The position numbers and the translations under genes were made by a program. A DNA stretch of 64,000 nucleotides from Verpa conica (Eukaryota > Ascomycota > Pezizomycetes > Pezizales > Morchellaceae), in NCBI GenBank assembly GCA_033030425.1, contig JAUFSD010000010.1, forward strand, positions 310,001-374,000, read 5' to 3'. The notes beneath the pieces are model-generated. The model saw nothing but the letters and a program-made list of their open reading frames with translations. It was not told the origin of the DNA and did not search any database. Of this stretch, positions 10,590 to 21,227 are shown one piece after another (position 1 is the first letter of the stretch; each line of letters starts with the position of its first letter).

Positions 10590-11240
10590 TGTGGCGGGGC
10601 GGTTGGGATGGTATGGTAAAGCCTAGGCAACGGGACGGTGACAGCGACTAAGACGGCGACAATGAACGGTGTTATGGCAAAAGATATTACAAGTGAAAAA
10701 CTCTGTAATATTTCTTTACTAGACAATATAAACAAGACGTTGCGTGCCTAAGAAAATCCTCGGGGCGAGGCCCCTCCTTATATGTTTCCCCTATTTCTTC
10801 CCTTCTTCTCTGCTTCCAAAATAACCTTAACGCCAAAGAAAACTTTTTCACTCCAACTAAATTTCCCCCACTGTTTCTGTTGGATATGTCATATCCAACA
10901 GAAAGGTATCTTTCCCATACAAACCGCATACAAAGTGTACAAAGAGCTCCTGGGGTCATACGATAACGTTACGTAAATTCCGAAACTACCACGAGGGGCC
11001 GTCGGCCCGGAGAACCTTATTGCCAAAGACACAAACCCCCATCAACCTCGCGTGCGCGGATACGAGCCTTCCTGCGCCCATTATTCCCTTTCCGTTAAAT
11101 TGCTCACAATGCGCGCATTCAATCGACTCGATCGCCGAGTGGGGGCGAGGTCGAAGGTGACTCTCTTACTGGGGTGTGGTCCGGTTTTGGTCTTGTTTCG
11201 TGCGACGGTGGCGTTGGTATCCTCGGAGCTGCCCGCGACA
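10590..11240 (-). repeat. 3' LTR of gypsy element 1 (651 bp)
   Basis: TG...CA ends; by eye it has no difference from the copy at 16463-17113. It contains a short palindrome TTGGATATGTCATATCCAA (about 10880-10898). Short frames inside it occur twice in the window only because the LTR does. Confidence 0.93.
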
Positions 11241-14200
11241 GGAGGCCCCTCCCCGAGGTTCGACTTCCCGGGAGAATCTAGTGAGGCTTTGGCGAAAGTC
11301 AGGCTTGGTTGGATGTCGCTGATAGAAGATGTCGAGGGCAGCGCATTGTTCAATGTATTCGGGGGGCTCCCACGTAGGTAGGTCATAGCCTGTCCACTTG
11401 ACGAGGTACTGAGGGCCTTTGATGCCATGAAGCCGGGCGTCGAGAATCTCCTCCACTTCCCACTCCGTTTCTCCTTCAACAATAACTGGGGGAGCAGGGG
11501 GAGGAACATGGCCGGAATGGGATCAGTGGCGACGGGCGAAGCTGGGAAACGTGAAACACGGGATGATTGGCCATGGTAGCTGGAAGATCAAGTTCGTAGG
11601 CATAGGGACTGATAACCTTCTTAACGGTAAACCGACCAAGTTGTTTCCAGTCCAATTTCTTTGAGGGCCTCTGGGTTCGGATATTTTTGGCAGACAGCCA
11701 AACTTGATCTCCAACTTTATAGTCGGGAGCAGGGATACGATGGGCATTGGCAGTGTTTTCTTGGGCATCTTGAGCGAGCTTCATTTCTCCGCGAAGGTAG
11801 TCGTGTAAGTCTTCCATTTTCTGGGCAAACTTCCGAGCGTCGATACTGGGGGGAGACCTATCATGAGGGACCAAGTCAAGGGTAAACCGAGGGTGAAATC
11901 CGTAATTGGCGAAGAACGGGCTAACTTTGGTGGTTTCCGAAAAGTGATTGTTAGCCGCGAACTCGGCAATGGGAAGCCAGCTGGACCAGTCGTCTTGTTG
12001 ATAAGACACAAAGCTTCGGAGGTACTGTTCCATTACAGCGTTGACGCGTTCTGTTTGTCCATCGGTCTGAGGATGGAAGGCCGTAGATAATTTGGACTCA
12101 ATCTTCAACTGTTTACACAGGCATTGCCAGAACTGGGACGTGAACTGAGTTCCGCGATCCGAGATTACCGTAAGAGGGAGGCCGTGAAGTTTCCAGACGT
12201 TTTCAAGGTACAAACGTGCGACGTCTTGAGCGTTGGCAGTGGTATGGCAGGGGAGGAGATGGCGCATCTTGGAGAGTCTATCGACCACAACGAAAATGGC
12301 ATCGTACCCATTACTCGACGGTAGGCCAGTGACGAAGTCCATGGAAATGTCCTGCCAAGGTTGATTTGGAATGGGCAGGGGACGAAGAATTCCAGACGGG
12401 GCATTGTACGATGGTTTGCTGCGGCTACAAGTGTGACAATTCTTAACATATCGCTTCACGAAACTTCCCATCTTTGGCCAGTAGTAGTCTCTACTCAGAA
12501 GTTCGAAGGTCTTTGAGCGTCCTGGATGGCCGGCGGAGGAGTCGTGGTACTGTTTCAGCAATTCCAGCTTTAATTCGTTGTGGTCTGGGACGTAAAGGGT
12601 GCCTCGATAGCAAAGTTTTCCATTGACGTTGGTGCACTCAGCCAGGGATATTTCCTTTGAATGTTGCACACCCTGGCGAAGAAGTTCTAGAATTTTTTGA
12701 GGGGCGGAATCATTAGCATAGGCTTTGGTAAACAACTTTTCCAGTGGGGTCGTTCCTTGAGCGGGTTCATTTGACAAAGAACCCGTAAACAAACCAAGCT
12801 TACTGTCAAAATTTTCCCTTTTCAACACTGTTTGACTCTGATGAGCCAATCTTTCATCCCCCTCTTTAGGTAGATCTCCAGATCTCCTAGTTAGTGCATC
12901 GGGTTTCCCCCCTTGTTTCCCTGGACGATATGAAATTTTAAAATTAAAACGAGATAGAAACTCGGACCACCTGGCCTGGCGACGATTCAACTGCTTGGTG
13001 GACATAAAATATTCCAGATTACGGTGATCGGTGATGACGGAGATTGGCTCTTCGGTACTCTCCAACTCTGGTCTCCATTCTTCAAAGGCTCTGATGATTG
13101 CTAGTAGCTCTTTGTCGTAAATTTCGTAATTGCATTCGGCGGGCGAATGTTTTTTGGAGAAAAAGGCCACCGGACGGAGGACGTTGTTTTCATCATACTG
13201 GGACAAGATACCCGCGGAAACATAATCGGAAGCATCGGTTTCCACCACTATTGGTCGGTCGGCGTCAAAGTGCATGAGAATGGGAGCTGAGGTAAAAGCT
13301 TCTTTCATTTTCTCGAAGGCTTCTTCGCACTCCGGAGACCATATGAACGGTGTATCCTTTTTCGTAAGAGCAGTAATAGGAGAGGCAAGATTAGAAAAAC
13401 CCAAAATAAAACGCCGGTAAAAATTCGCAAACCCAATAAACCCTTGTACTTCCTTCACATTCCTTGGGGCAGACCATTCCCTGATGGCAGACACTTTCTT
13501 AGGGTCCATCGCGATGCCGTTAGGTTAGATAATTAGACCCAAGTACTTTGTGGATTGAACGTGAAATTCACATTTCTCAGGTTTGAGAAAGATCCCATTT
13601 TCCTTCAGAGCTTCCAGTATCTTACGAACGTGGACCTTGTGTTCTTCCAGAGTGTTACTGTAGATCAAAATGTCGTCCAGGTAGGCAGTGCAAAAGACGT
13701 CGAGGTACTTGCGTAAGGAATCATTGATAAAGTGCTGAAAGGTTGCGGGGGCATTGGTGAGTCCGAAGGGCATTACGGTGTATTCAAAGTGGCCATACCG
13801 GGTCCTGAAGGCGGTTTTCCATTCCTCGTTTTCTGCCATGCGTACTTGATTGTATCCCATCCTGAGGTCCAACTTGGTGTACCACTTTGCTTTAGCTAAG
13901 CGATCCAAGGTTTCTCGAATGAGAGGAAGGGGATATCGATTTTTAATAGTTATTTCGTTAATTCCTCGGTAGTCAACACAGAGACGGAGACTTCCGTCGT
14001 CTTTCTTGGCGAACAATACAGGGGCACCGGCAGGAGAGGAGCTGTCTCTAATGTATCCTTTGGACAAATTGTCCTCTAGGTATTCTTTGAGTGCGACGAG
14101 TTCCTCGCGAGACATTCCATATAGGGGGCCAAAGGGGTTCCTTTCCATCCCTCAGGGGAATCTTATGATCATAAATACGGCGTGGGGGCATGTTTTTTGC

Positions 14201-14961
14201 GATCTGTTCGTCGAACATATCCAAAAAATCATGGTACTCAACCGGAACTTTAGCCTTCCAATCCTCTTTGGTAGTCTTATGGTCAATAGCTTTGTTAATC
14301 TCATAAAGGGAGATTGACAAAATGCGAGAAGACTTCTTTCTAGCCAAAAAGGAGAAGGGGACAGCCCCAATCATTGCAATGGAAATTTTCTTGAGAGCGG
14401 GAGCCGGGGGGGAGATACCAGTGGAGACGACGGGAATGGTGGAGGAGGTGCAGTGTTTCATGCAGTAATCGGAACCGAAGGAGACATGATTGGAGGCAAA
14501 CCTGATGGCCACATCATGGTGCTTCATCCAGGGAATGCCTAAAACAAGAGGATAGTGTCCAAGGGAAGTGACAAAAAACGGCGCATGCTCCTGGTGTCCC
14601 CCTATAGAGAGACCAAGATGGGAAAGATGGGTAATGTCCCCGGAGGCTACGCTTCGGCCGTCTATGACTTCTAGAGCCCGGGGAGTTTTTAACGGTAACA
14701 GGGGAAAAGAATGCTGGCGCGCGAACGATTCATCAATGAAAGCATATCCGGAGGCACCAGTATCAATCAGAGCGTGGGTTTTTACTGTCTTTGTATTGGT
14801 GGATAAGGTACATGCTACTACCAAATGCTCACCATCCAAAGAATCTTCCTCCACAACAATGTTTGATACCGAAAAGCCAGAAATAGAAAATGCAGTCAAA
14901 GAAAAATCGTTAAAAGGTCCCTGGGCAGGGCCAGTTAAAGGCCCAGGGACTACTGAAAACC
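11166..14961 (-). pseudogene. pol of gypsy element 1: PR-RT-RH-IN-chromodomain, broken
   Basis: Protease with LIDTGASG lies near 14780. RT with YLDDILIYS lies near 13680-13660. RNase H starts at about 13250 (VETDASDYV). Integrase has the HH-CC zinc finger (CHTCSRSK, about 12430) and the DDE core ([24 protein letters not shown]). A chromodomain (EEILDARLHG...YLVKWTGYD) ends the protein, with its last 25 codons running into the LTR. Three lesions interrupt it: a 1-nt frameshift near 14150 in a run of C/T before the RT, an in-frame TAA at 13525-13527 right after the RT, and a frameshift near 11510 between integrase and chromodomain. Pol is in the -1 frame of gag and joins it at the gag stop. It would not give one polyprotein as sequenced. 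Confidence 0.88.
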
Positions 14962-16420
14962 CTGCTGATCGGAAGAAGAAGATTGATAACGCGGGTCGCC
15001 GCCCGAACGAGAAGAAGAAGCAAAGGAAGACCTAGGTGGCGCACCGGCCACAGAAGACGAAGAAGGAACAGGAGAGCCAGAAACGGAAATATTGGAGATG
15101 GGGACACCGCCCGCAACAGAAGACCCAGAAACAGAAGCAGCAGCACCAGAAAGAAGACCAAAAGGAGATGGAGTAATTGCGGCGCCGCGCATACTAAAGG
15201 ACGAAGGGGTGGCACGTGGGCCGGAACGAGATAAAGGACAATTGGCAAAAACATGGCCACTCTGGCCGCAATACATACAAAGCCCCGAGGCAAAACGCCT
15301 CTGTTTTTCCTCGGGGGAAAGAGGACCACGGGGTTGACCAGCAGGACGGGGGACGAAAGCACTGAGATTCATGGGAGCCAAACCTCCAGGGGCGAATGAC
15401 GGATGGTAGCCAGAACTGGCAACGGGGGCAGGAGCAGAAGCGCGGGGGGCAGGTTGATGTTGGAAGTTTCCGAAGGACCTTGAGCCCCTCTTCTCTTCCT
15501 TGCGAACACGGAGGTCATTATCCACAACAAGAAGGTCGGCGACGTAGAGATCGAACGTGGCTGCACCATGGGCATCAACAGGGACGCGGCGACCGACAAG
15601 TTGGTCCTTCATTTCCTCAGAGAGACCCTCCCGAAGGGCGTCTCTCTTGGCGGAGTCATCGTACCCAAGGTCTGCCATGATGCGACGGAAGTCAGCGAGA
15701 TAGGAGGAGAAGTCCTTGTTTTTCTGTTTGAGGTTGTGGAGTTCCCTCCTTGCAGTTCCATGAGGATCAGGGTCGGCGAAGGCAGAGTTCAAGACGGTGA
15801 TGAGAGCTTCAACGTTGGCAAAGTCAATTCCAGTGGCAGTTGCATAAGGGAGTACCTGGTTCAAGGCGACTCCCTCCAGACGGTTAAAAGCATATCCGAC
15901 TTTGGCGGCTTCATTGGAAAAACGATCGGCATTGTTACGGAGTTTATTGCGAAGTTGGGCGACAAAGGGTTTCAGGGCCGCGCGGTTACCATTGAACATT
16001 GGAGGGTCAGGGATTTTGTCAGATCTTCTGGGGCGACGGGGTCATTGATATCGAGGGGAGGTGGAGTTGGAATTCTCCCTCCTTCCGCGGCGGTTCGGGC
16101 TGCACGAAGATCGTTTCCAAGCTGGTTACTCGGTGAGCAAGAACGGTGTTGGCGGTGGTAAGACGTTGGGCGGTTTCTTCAGCGGTGACGATGGCTTCCT
16201 CGGCATTGTTGAGGCTGGCTTGTGCCTCCGTAGCCGCTTGAAGGTGTCCGTTTCTTTCGTTGCGGAGTCGGATGTTGTTTTCCTGGAGTTTGGCTGCATA
16301 CTGCAGAAGATTGGCGTGGAACTGGGCGGCGTCGGTGTTATAGGCGGTGGTAAAATCATCAAGGGTAGCTGGGAGGCGAAATGCCGGAGGGTCCCCGGGG
16401 GGGCCACTACTGGCAGACAT
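14950..16420 (-). pseudogene. gag of gypsy element 1, two frameshifts
   Basis: The N-terminal frame (16420-16019, from ATG) encodes a helical, probably coiled-coil segment. The main capsid-nucleocapsid frame runs from about 15999 to 14950 and contains a CCHC knuckle CMYCGQSGHVFANC. Bridging text in a third frame (PLDINDPVAPEDLTK) shows that two 1-nt shifts separate them, one in AAGGAGGGA near 16070 and one in CAAAATCC near 16010. The gag frame ends at the TAG 14950-14952. Directly before it lies G-GGT-TTT (14956-14962), a canonical X-XXY-YYZ slippery heptamer in the gag frame, which would shift ribosomes into pol. Confidence 0.8.
14956..14962 (-). promoter_or_regulatory. Candidate -1 ribosomal frameshift site GGGTTTT
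   Basis: In the gag reading frame the heptamer sits as G GGT TTT, two codons before the gag TAG. Pol is open in the -1 frame across this point. A downstream pseudoknot was not examined. Confidence 0.45.
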
Positions 16421-16451
16421 TGGTACAGTGTTGTTGGGTAGGCTTGAAGGG

Positions 16452-16460
16452 ACGCAACGT
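16452..16460 (-). other. Self-priming primer-binding site, element 1
   Basis: The 9-nt ACGCAACGT (plus strand) lies 2 nt inside the 5' LTR. It is the exact complement of ACGTTGCGT at 16610-16618 within the LTR, where the transcript 5' end is expected. It does not look like a tRNA 3' end. This is the Tf1/sushi self-priming layout. Confidence 0.6.
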
Positions 16461-16462
16461 AG

Positions 16463-17113
16463 TGTGGCGGGGCGGTTGGGATGGTATGGTAAAGCCTAGG
16501 CAACGGGACGGTGACAGCGACTAAGACGGCGACAATGAACGGTGTTATGGCAAAAGATATTACAAGTGAAAAACTCTGTAATATTTCTTTACTAGACAAT
16601 ATAAACAAGACGTTGCGTGCCTAAGAAAATCCTCGGGGCGAGGCCCCTCCTTATATGTTTCCCCTATTTCTTCCCTTCTTCTCTGCTTCCAAAATAACCT
16701 TAACGCCAAAGAAAACTTTTTCACTCCAACTAAATTTCCCCCACTGTTTCTGTTGGATATGTCATATCCAACAGAAAGGTATCTTTCCCATACAAACCGC
16801 ATACAAAGTGTACAAAGAGCTCCTGGGGTCATACGATAACGTTACGTAAATTCCGAAACTACCACGAGGGGCCGTCGGCCCGGAGAACCTTATTGCCAAA
16901 GACACAAACCCCCATCAACCTCGCGTGCGCGGATACGAGCCTTCCTGCGCCCATTATTCCCTTTCCGTTAAATTGCTCACAATGCGCGCATTCAATCGAC
17001 TCGATCGCCGAGTGGGGGCGAGGTCGAAGGTGACTCTCTTACTGGGGTGTGGTCCGGTTTTGGTCTTGTTTCGTGCGACGGTGGCGTTGGTATCCTCGGA
17101 GCTGCCCGCGACA
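16463..17113 (-). repeat. 5' LTR of gypsy element 1 (651 bp)
   Basis: Promoter LTR on the minus strand. A TATA-like CATATAA (16657-16651) sits about 33 nt before the predicted transcript start near 16618. TG...CA ends. It is followed outside by the TCAAT duplication (17114-17118). Confidence 0.92.
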
Positions 17114-17677
17114 TCAATGCAGAACCCGGCATCCTTCCATGCTTTTCTGGCGCCTATCAGAGTCAGCTATAGAGCTATGCCTATGCAGCTTTTATAATCA
17201 CTACAAACATTTGAGTATCTCTTGCCACTCTGTGTATGGGATATGTAGAAGCATGTTGATACTTTTTACTGTTTTATAGGGTAGTCCTGATGGGATTGGG
17301 ATTGGCTTTGTGTGTTGCCACCACAGCGCCCACCTTGAAAACCAGGGCTCCCATCTACTTGAAGCTGGGTATACCGTCCTGAGTTCTGATTCTAGTTTCG
17401 CCCTTGCCACGTAGAGCTCAAGGGATTCGAATAGCTTGTCTGGAGGGTTTGACTCTGTGTAGATCTCTTCAGCGCCTATTAGAGCTAGTTAGCTATATCT
17501 ATCCAGGCCTTGTAATCACTACAAACATTTTTCTATCTTTAACTTTATGTCTTCTGGAACACCTAAGAGACCATAGACCTCTTCCGCGTCTTTAGAGTAT
17601 AAGGCCGGTAGTTCACAGAGGGCTTCAGTACTTAAAGCGTCTGTTAGGGTTGTGGGGACTGAGGTGTGGGTTTCCAT

Positions 17678-19840
17678 TTATTTCGTTGGTGAGTATGGGA
17701 TGAAGTAAGGAAGTGGAATAACGGTGTCTCTTTTGTGCGTACGGATAAGCCAGATAACACCGGGCGGTAATATAATCCTGGCTGGGTCTATAGCCTAGGC
17801 ACCTTTGGCAGGGTCATGGATATACTAGACTACATAGTAGCTTGGCTGTTTTTATCCGTATTTAGAGTCACTCGCAATGAGTCTTTGCATGTGATTGGGG
17901 TAACACCCACGAAAACAGCCGATTTGAGAGGCATATAAAAAAGACAATGCTATATTATATTAAAAGGTTAAGTATGGGAAAAAATATCTAAATACCTAAA
18001 AATAAATCTCTTAGGTTCTTTGGCTTTGATATTGATAATTGGTTGTGGGAAAAAATATTTGGTGAAAAAGGCCTGTTGCCATGCATGTATGGAGCATTTG
18101 TACGGGATTTTCCTTTGTGCTTTAGACAATAGCGGAAAGGGGGGTGTTTTCACTACCGCATATATTGGCAGGGAAACCAAGTTGGTCAAAATTTTCTATA
18201 ACACAGCCGACTTAATCTAACATTCTCCAAAATACCGCATCGATTCCGTACCAAAAACACCCCGCCTCCCGTACATGTAGCTCCCTAAGATCGCAGTACA
18301 AAAATTCAAAATTCAGAAGTAATCTTGAAATATATTTTGTATTATATTTGGGAATAATATTCAATCTTTTTGTGAGCTGGGTGATTTGTTCTATGCTGGA
18401 AGCTGATTGTAAGTAATTCTATGCTGGTAATTACTAACCAGTAAGGATCGTATATTTTCTCCTTCTGCTGTATTAGCTGGGCCTCTATCCTAAGCTTGGT
18501 AATACTATGTTAGGTATTTGTTGGCGGGTTTGCGCAATCGAGGCAGAAAAGAGCTTACTAAGCCGAATCTCGAAGACTCCGGGAAGACTTCTTGCGAGTG
18601 TATATCGTTTATATTTATCACGTGACGTGTTTGTGTTGGTGAATTAATTGATAGATAATACACGGAACCCTAAGGTTATAGTATCTACACTAAAACAAAA
18701 GCAAAAACCAATCCAAGATCTCGACACATACAGCCTATTGGGACCTGAGGTAATTCACTCGGGACGACGCCCACCAGGCCAGACTACAGCGATCTCCACT
18801 AAGGGCCCTTCACAAAGCAGCCAACAAAAATACCTCTAGGCCCTTTGCCCATACCCATAATACTCGAAACAACGCCCCCATACTTAGAAACTTATCTAGC
18901 CTATAACATTTATGAGATTACAGTCGATCTAGCTAGCTCTCCATGAGATTTCCTCATATGCAGTTTGGTGTCGACGTTATACCGCTATATTGGTCACTAA
19001 GATTAGAAAACCCCTCGACAACTATAACTCAGAGTTTTTGGTGTACCTTTCCGCATATATTACATTTATGTCGCTTCTCTTTATAAATTCTACCATGCCC
19101 GAGCTGGTGGGTCTCGAAAGCTTGAACAAATTTAAACGTCGCTCTACAGCCATCCAAGTTGCATACATAGGGACGAGCCATAGAATGTATTACTACAAAA
19201 AAATTAACAAGAGTCTTTGTCCCACAGATTTACCCAAAAACCAAAACATACCTGAGTGTCGAAGAAGATAGTCGGATATGTAGAAGTTCCCACAAGTATT
19301 ACAGGGATATTTCTGCTTTGAAAGGGGGCTTCTTCCCCCCCCCGTTTTATGATTCCGGTGGGGTTGAAGGGATATCAGAGGGGGAGGGGTTGCTATATCT
19401 TTCTCTTTTGTTGACTCCACTGGGGTTGAAGGAATATCTGCTTTATGGTATTTCTAGGTAGCTCGCCTCATTAGTCTTCTACTCTAGTTCTACTCATGAG
19501 TATATAGGGATCGGAGGAATACCTTTGGGAACCAAAACTCATATTCATCATCCTGGGAATTTTTGTTTAGCACGCCTTCGTTCATGTTACCTCTTCAATG
19601 TACAGAGGGATCGAAGGAGCTACGGTCTCTGCATTTGCAGATTGAGGACTTGGGCTCTCTTTTAATAGAAAATCTTTAAGTTCTTATTCGTCTAAATATT
19701 AAGAATTATGTCCTAATTTCGCCACACCGTTCCACCGATATCTACCTCTCAGTTCCTACGGAAGGTGCGGCAACCGATAAATAACTATGTCCCCGTTAAG
19801 ACCACACCTAATTAAAGCATTGGCGTATGCTATGCATAGC
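17678..19840. other. Gene-poor stretch, no supported gene
   Basis: About 2.1 kb of AT-rich DNA. Short frames (near 18020-18220, 18648-18839 and 18990-19271) show no domain, signal peptide or splice-supported extension. Weakly repeated phrases (GGGTTGAAGGGATATC near 19365 and GGGGTTGAAGGAATATC near 19421) suggest decayed repeats. Nothing firm. Confidence 0.4.
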
Positions 19841-19887
19841 CTGTAGCCTGTAGCCTGTAGCCTGTAGCCTGTAGCCTGTAGCCTGCC
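19831..19887. repeat. 7-bp microsatellite (GCCTGTA)n
   Basis: About seven direct copies of the heptamer GCCTGTA in a row, followed by GC-rich single-copy DNA. Confidence 0.85.
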
Positions 19888-20143
19888 TCCACCGCGCGGG
19901 GCTTATGGCTTTTGTTTCGTGTGGCCCAAACACAGAAAACCCTCCTGACTTTCCCGGCAAAGTGGTCAAAACTCTTTCCGTCTCAAATTGAACATAGATA
20001 TTATCAATTAAGCTAGGGGTTAAACCGATTGATGGGATAAATTTCTTGAATATAGGTAAATAGTAGCCCACCCTCTCGGCTTTACAAGATGTTTACCCAG
20101 ATATATATTCTGTATACTGTTCCAGAACTTTTATCAGGACAAG

Positions 20144-21227
20144 ATGGAGTATACCAAGTTTTTAATCTTGACTTCCGTGATCGTGGTTATTGTTTTCTGC
20201 GATGGGATTATCCAGGCTATCCGCTTAATACAATCTGTTGACCCACCTAGAGCTAGAGTCAGTCCTCCAAAAAACAACTTCAAATACCAATCAAAGCTCG
20301 CATCGTCCCTTTTTTCGGCATCAACTTTAGGGATTCTCGTCATATATATTTTATTCTGTACTGATACCTCTAATCATATTTTATTGATGGGTCTTTTGTT
20401 CTCAGTATTTATTTGTGTGTTGCTCGGGCAGATTAGACTGGTATATATACATCTTTATATATTCAACCCCTCTCCAGCTAGTATCCTGACTTAAAACATA
20501 GGTTATTTTGTATCGTATGCTGGCTTGGCCGTTTGGAATTGGATTTATGGAGTTATCACTTGTTATCATTGGGATATTAGTAGGCGTTGGTGATTTAAGT
20601 CATCGTCTATACCAAGTTTTGTGAGCCTCGACGTTCAGTATTTTCCCCATAAATTACTATGCTCATTTTTTATAGCCATTATGATATCCCCCAGACGGAT
20701 TACGCCCTGATTTCAGCAAGTTTGATCTTTACGTATGCATTACTCTTGATCAAAGCATACCGTATGGGCCCCCACAGAAACCCAAAGATACAGCATCGTG
20801 TCCGCCTATTTCTTGTCCTGCAATGTATAGGGGTACTTATCTCTGTCGGCTTTGTATTAGTACATAATGTTATGTCTCCCATATCACCGGGAAAGGTTTT
20901 CGCTGTACAGATGGTGAGCATCTTTTGACCCCTAACACATATATTTCATTCTAACACATGAGATAGTGGGAGCTTGGGACACAAGTATTCTCAGATTTCT
21001 TTACCCTCATTTTCTTGCCCCCGACGCCTCCAGTACCTCCGGAGTGCAGTACTCTCTCGGAATTCACACGCACCAATGATGTAAGAAGGCCGATTCCCTA
21101 CCTTCATTTTCCCTGGGTTCGGGGATCTGGTGGGGATTATAGCACCTCAGAGTTCGAACTCACTTCGTACCCAGGGGAAACACCCGGTAATGGCAGCAAA
21201 ATAGATACTGTGGAGGGGAGGGTTTAA
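20144..21227 (+). CDS. Seven-helix membrane protein, 304 aa, orphan
   Basis: Exons are 20144-20440, 20502-20620, 20676-20913 and 20967-21227. Introns are 61, 55 and 53 nt, all GT-AG (GTATAT, GTGAGC, GTGAGC donors). Phases agree, total 305 codons including the TAA. Seven hydrophobic segments are visible: one at the N-terminus (LILTSVIVVIVFC), two before the first intron (STLGILVIYILF, LLFSVFICVLLGQI), one in exon 2 (FGIGFMELSLVIIGILVGVG), two in exon 3 and a shorter one at the start of exon 4 (FSDFFTLIF). A proline-rich, probably cytosolic tail of about 65 residues follows (PPTPPVPPE, then Ser/Thr/Gly). Seven helices with the tail last resemble fungal receptor-like proteins. I see no RTA1, Pth11-CFEM or opsin motif (no Lys in the last helix), so no function is assigned. 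Confidence 0.72.

Larger units (their letters stand above)
10590..17113 (-). mobile_element. Ty3/gypsy chromovirus element 1, full length but coding-defective
   Basis: The element is 6,524 bp, bounded by 651-bp LTRs with TG...CA ends and a TCAAT duplication. Its coding strand is minus, in the order gag, protease, reverse transcriptase, RNase H, integrase, chromodomain. A 9-nt internal segment next to the 5' LTR (16452-16460, ACGCAACGT on plus) is complementary to LTR bases 16610-16618, which lie about 33 nt past a TATA-like CATATAA (minus, 16657-16651); this is the Tf1-type self-priming arrangement. A G-rich polypurine tract ending GGGGAGGGGCCTCC precedes the 3' LTR. Coding defects are listed under gag and pol. 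The LTRs appear identical by eye, so insertion was recent despite the broken frames. Confidence 0.93.
10425..17677 (-). pseudogene. Orphan two-intron gene split by gypsy element 1
   Basis: Exon 1 is 17677-17527 and exon 2 is 17475-17209. Exon 3 is 17153-17114 plus 10584-10425, with the retrotransposon and one TCAAT copy removed. The joins give about 205 codons with no stop, ending at the TGA 10425-10427, so the gene was intact before insertion. Introns 17476-17526 (51 nt) and 17154-17208 (55 nt) both start GTTTGTAGTGATTA and both follow a Lys-Cys junction. Exons 2 and 3 encode related domains: a helix ending in TVYPASSRWEPWF or EFPDARRGEPWF, then a basic R/W-rich segment. An intron-plus-exon unit was therefore duplicated. 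There is no signal peptide. I do not recognise the family. The insertion removes the last domain. Confidence 0.6.

Noticed and set aside
10687..11381. Several short frames repeated at 16560-17197
   Set aside because: They are inside the two LTR copies of gypsy element 1 and recur only because the LTR is duplicated.
15568..16161. 197-aa plus-strand frame
   Set aside because: Antisense to gag of element 1; no domain.
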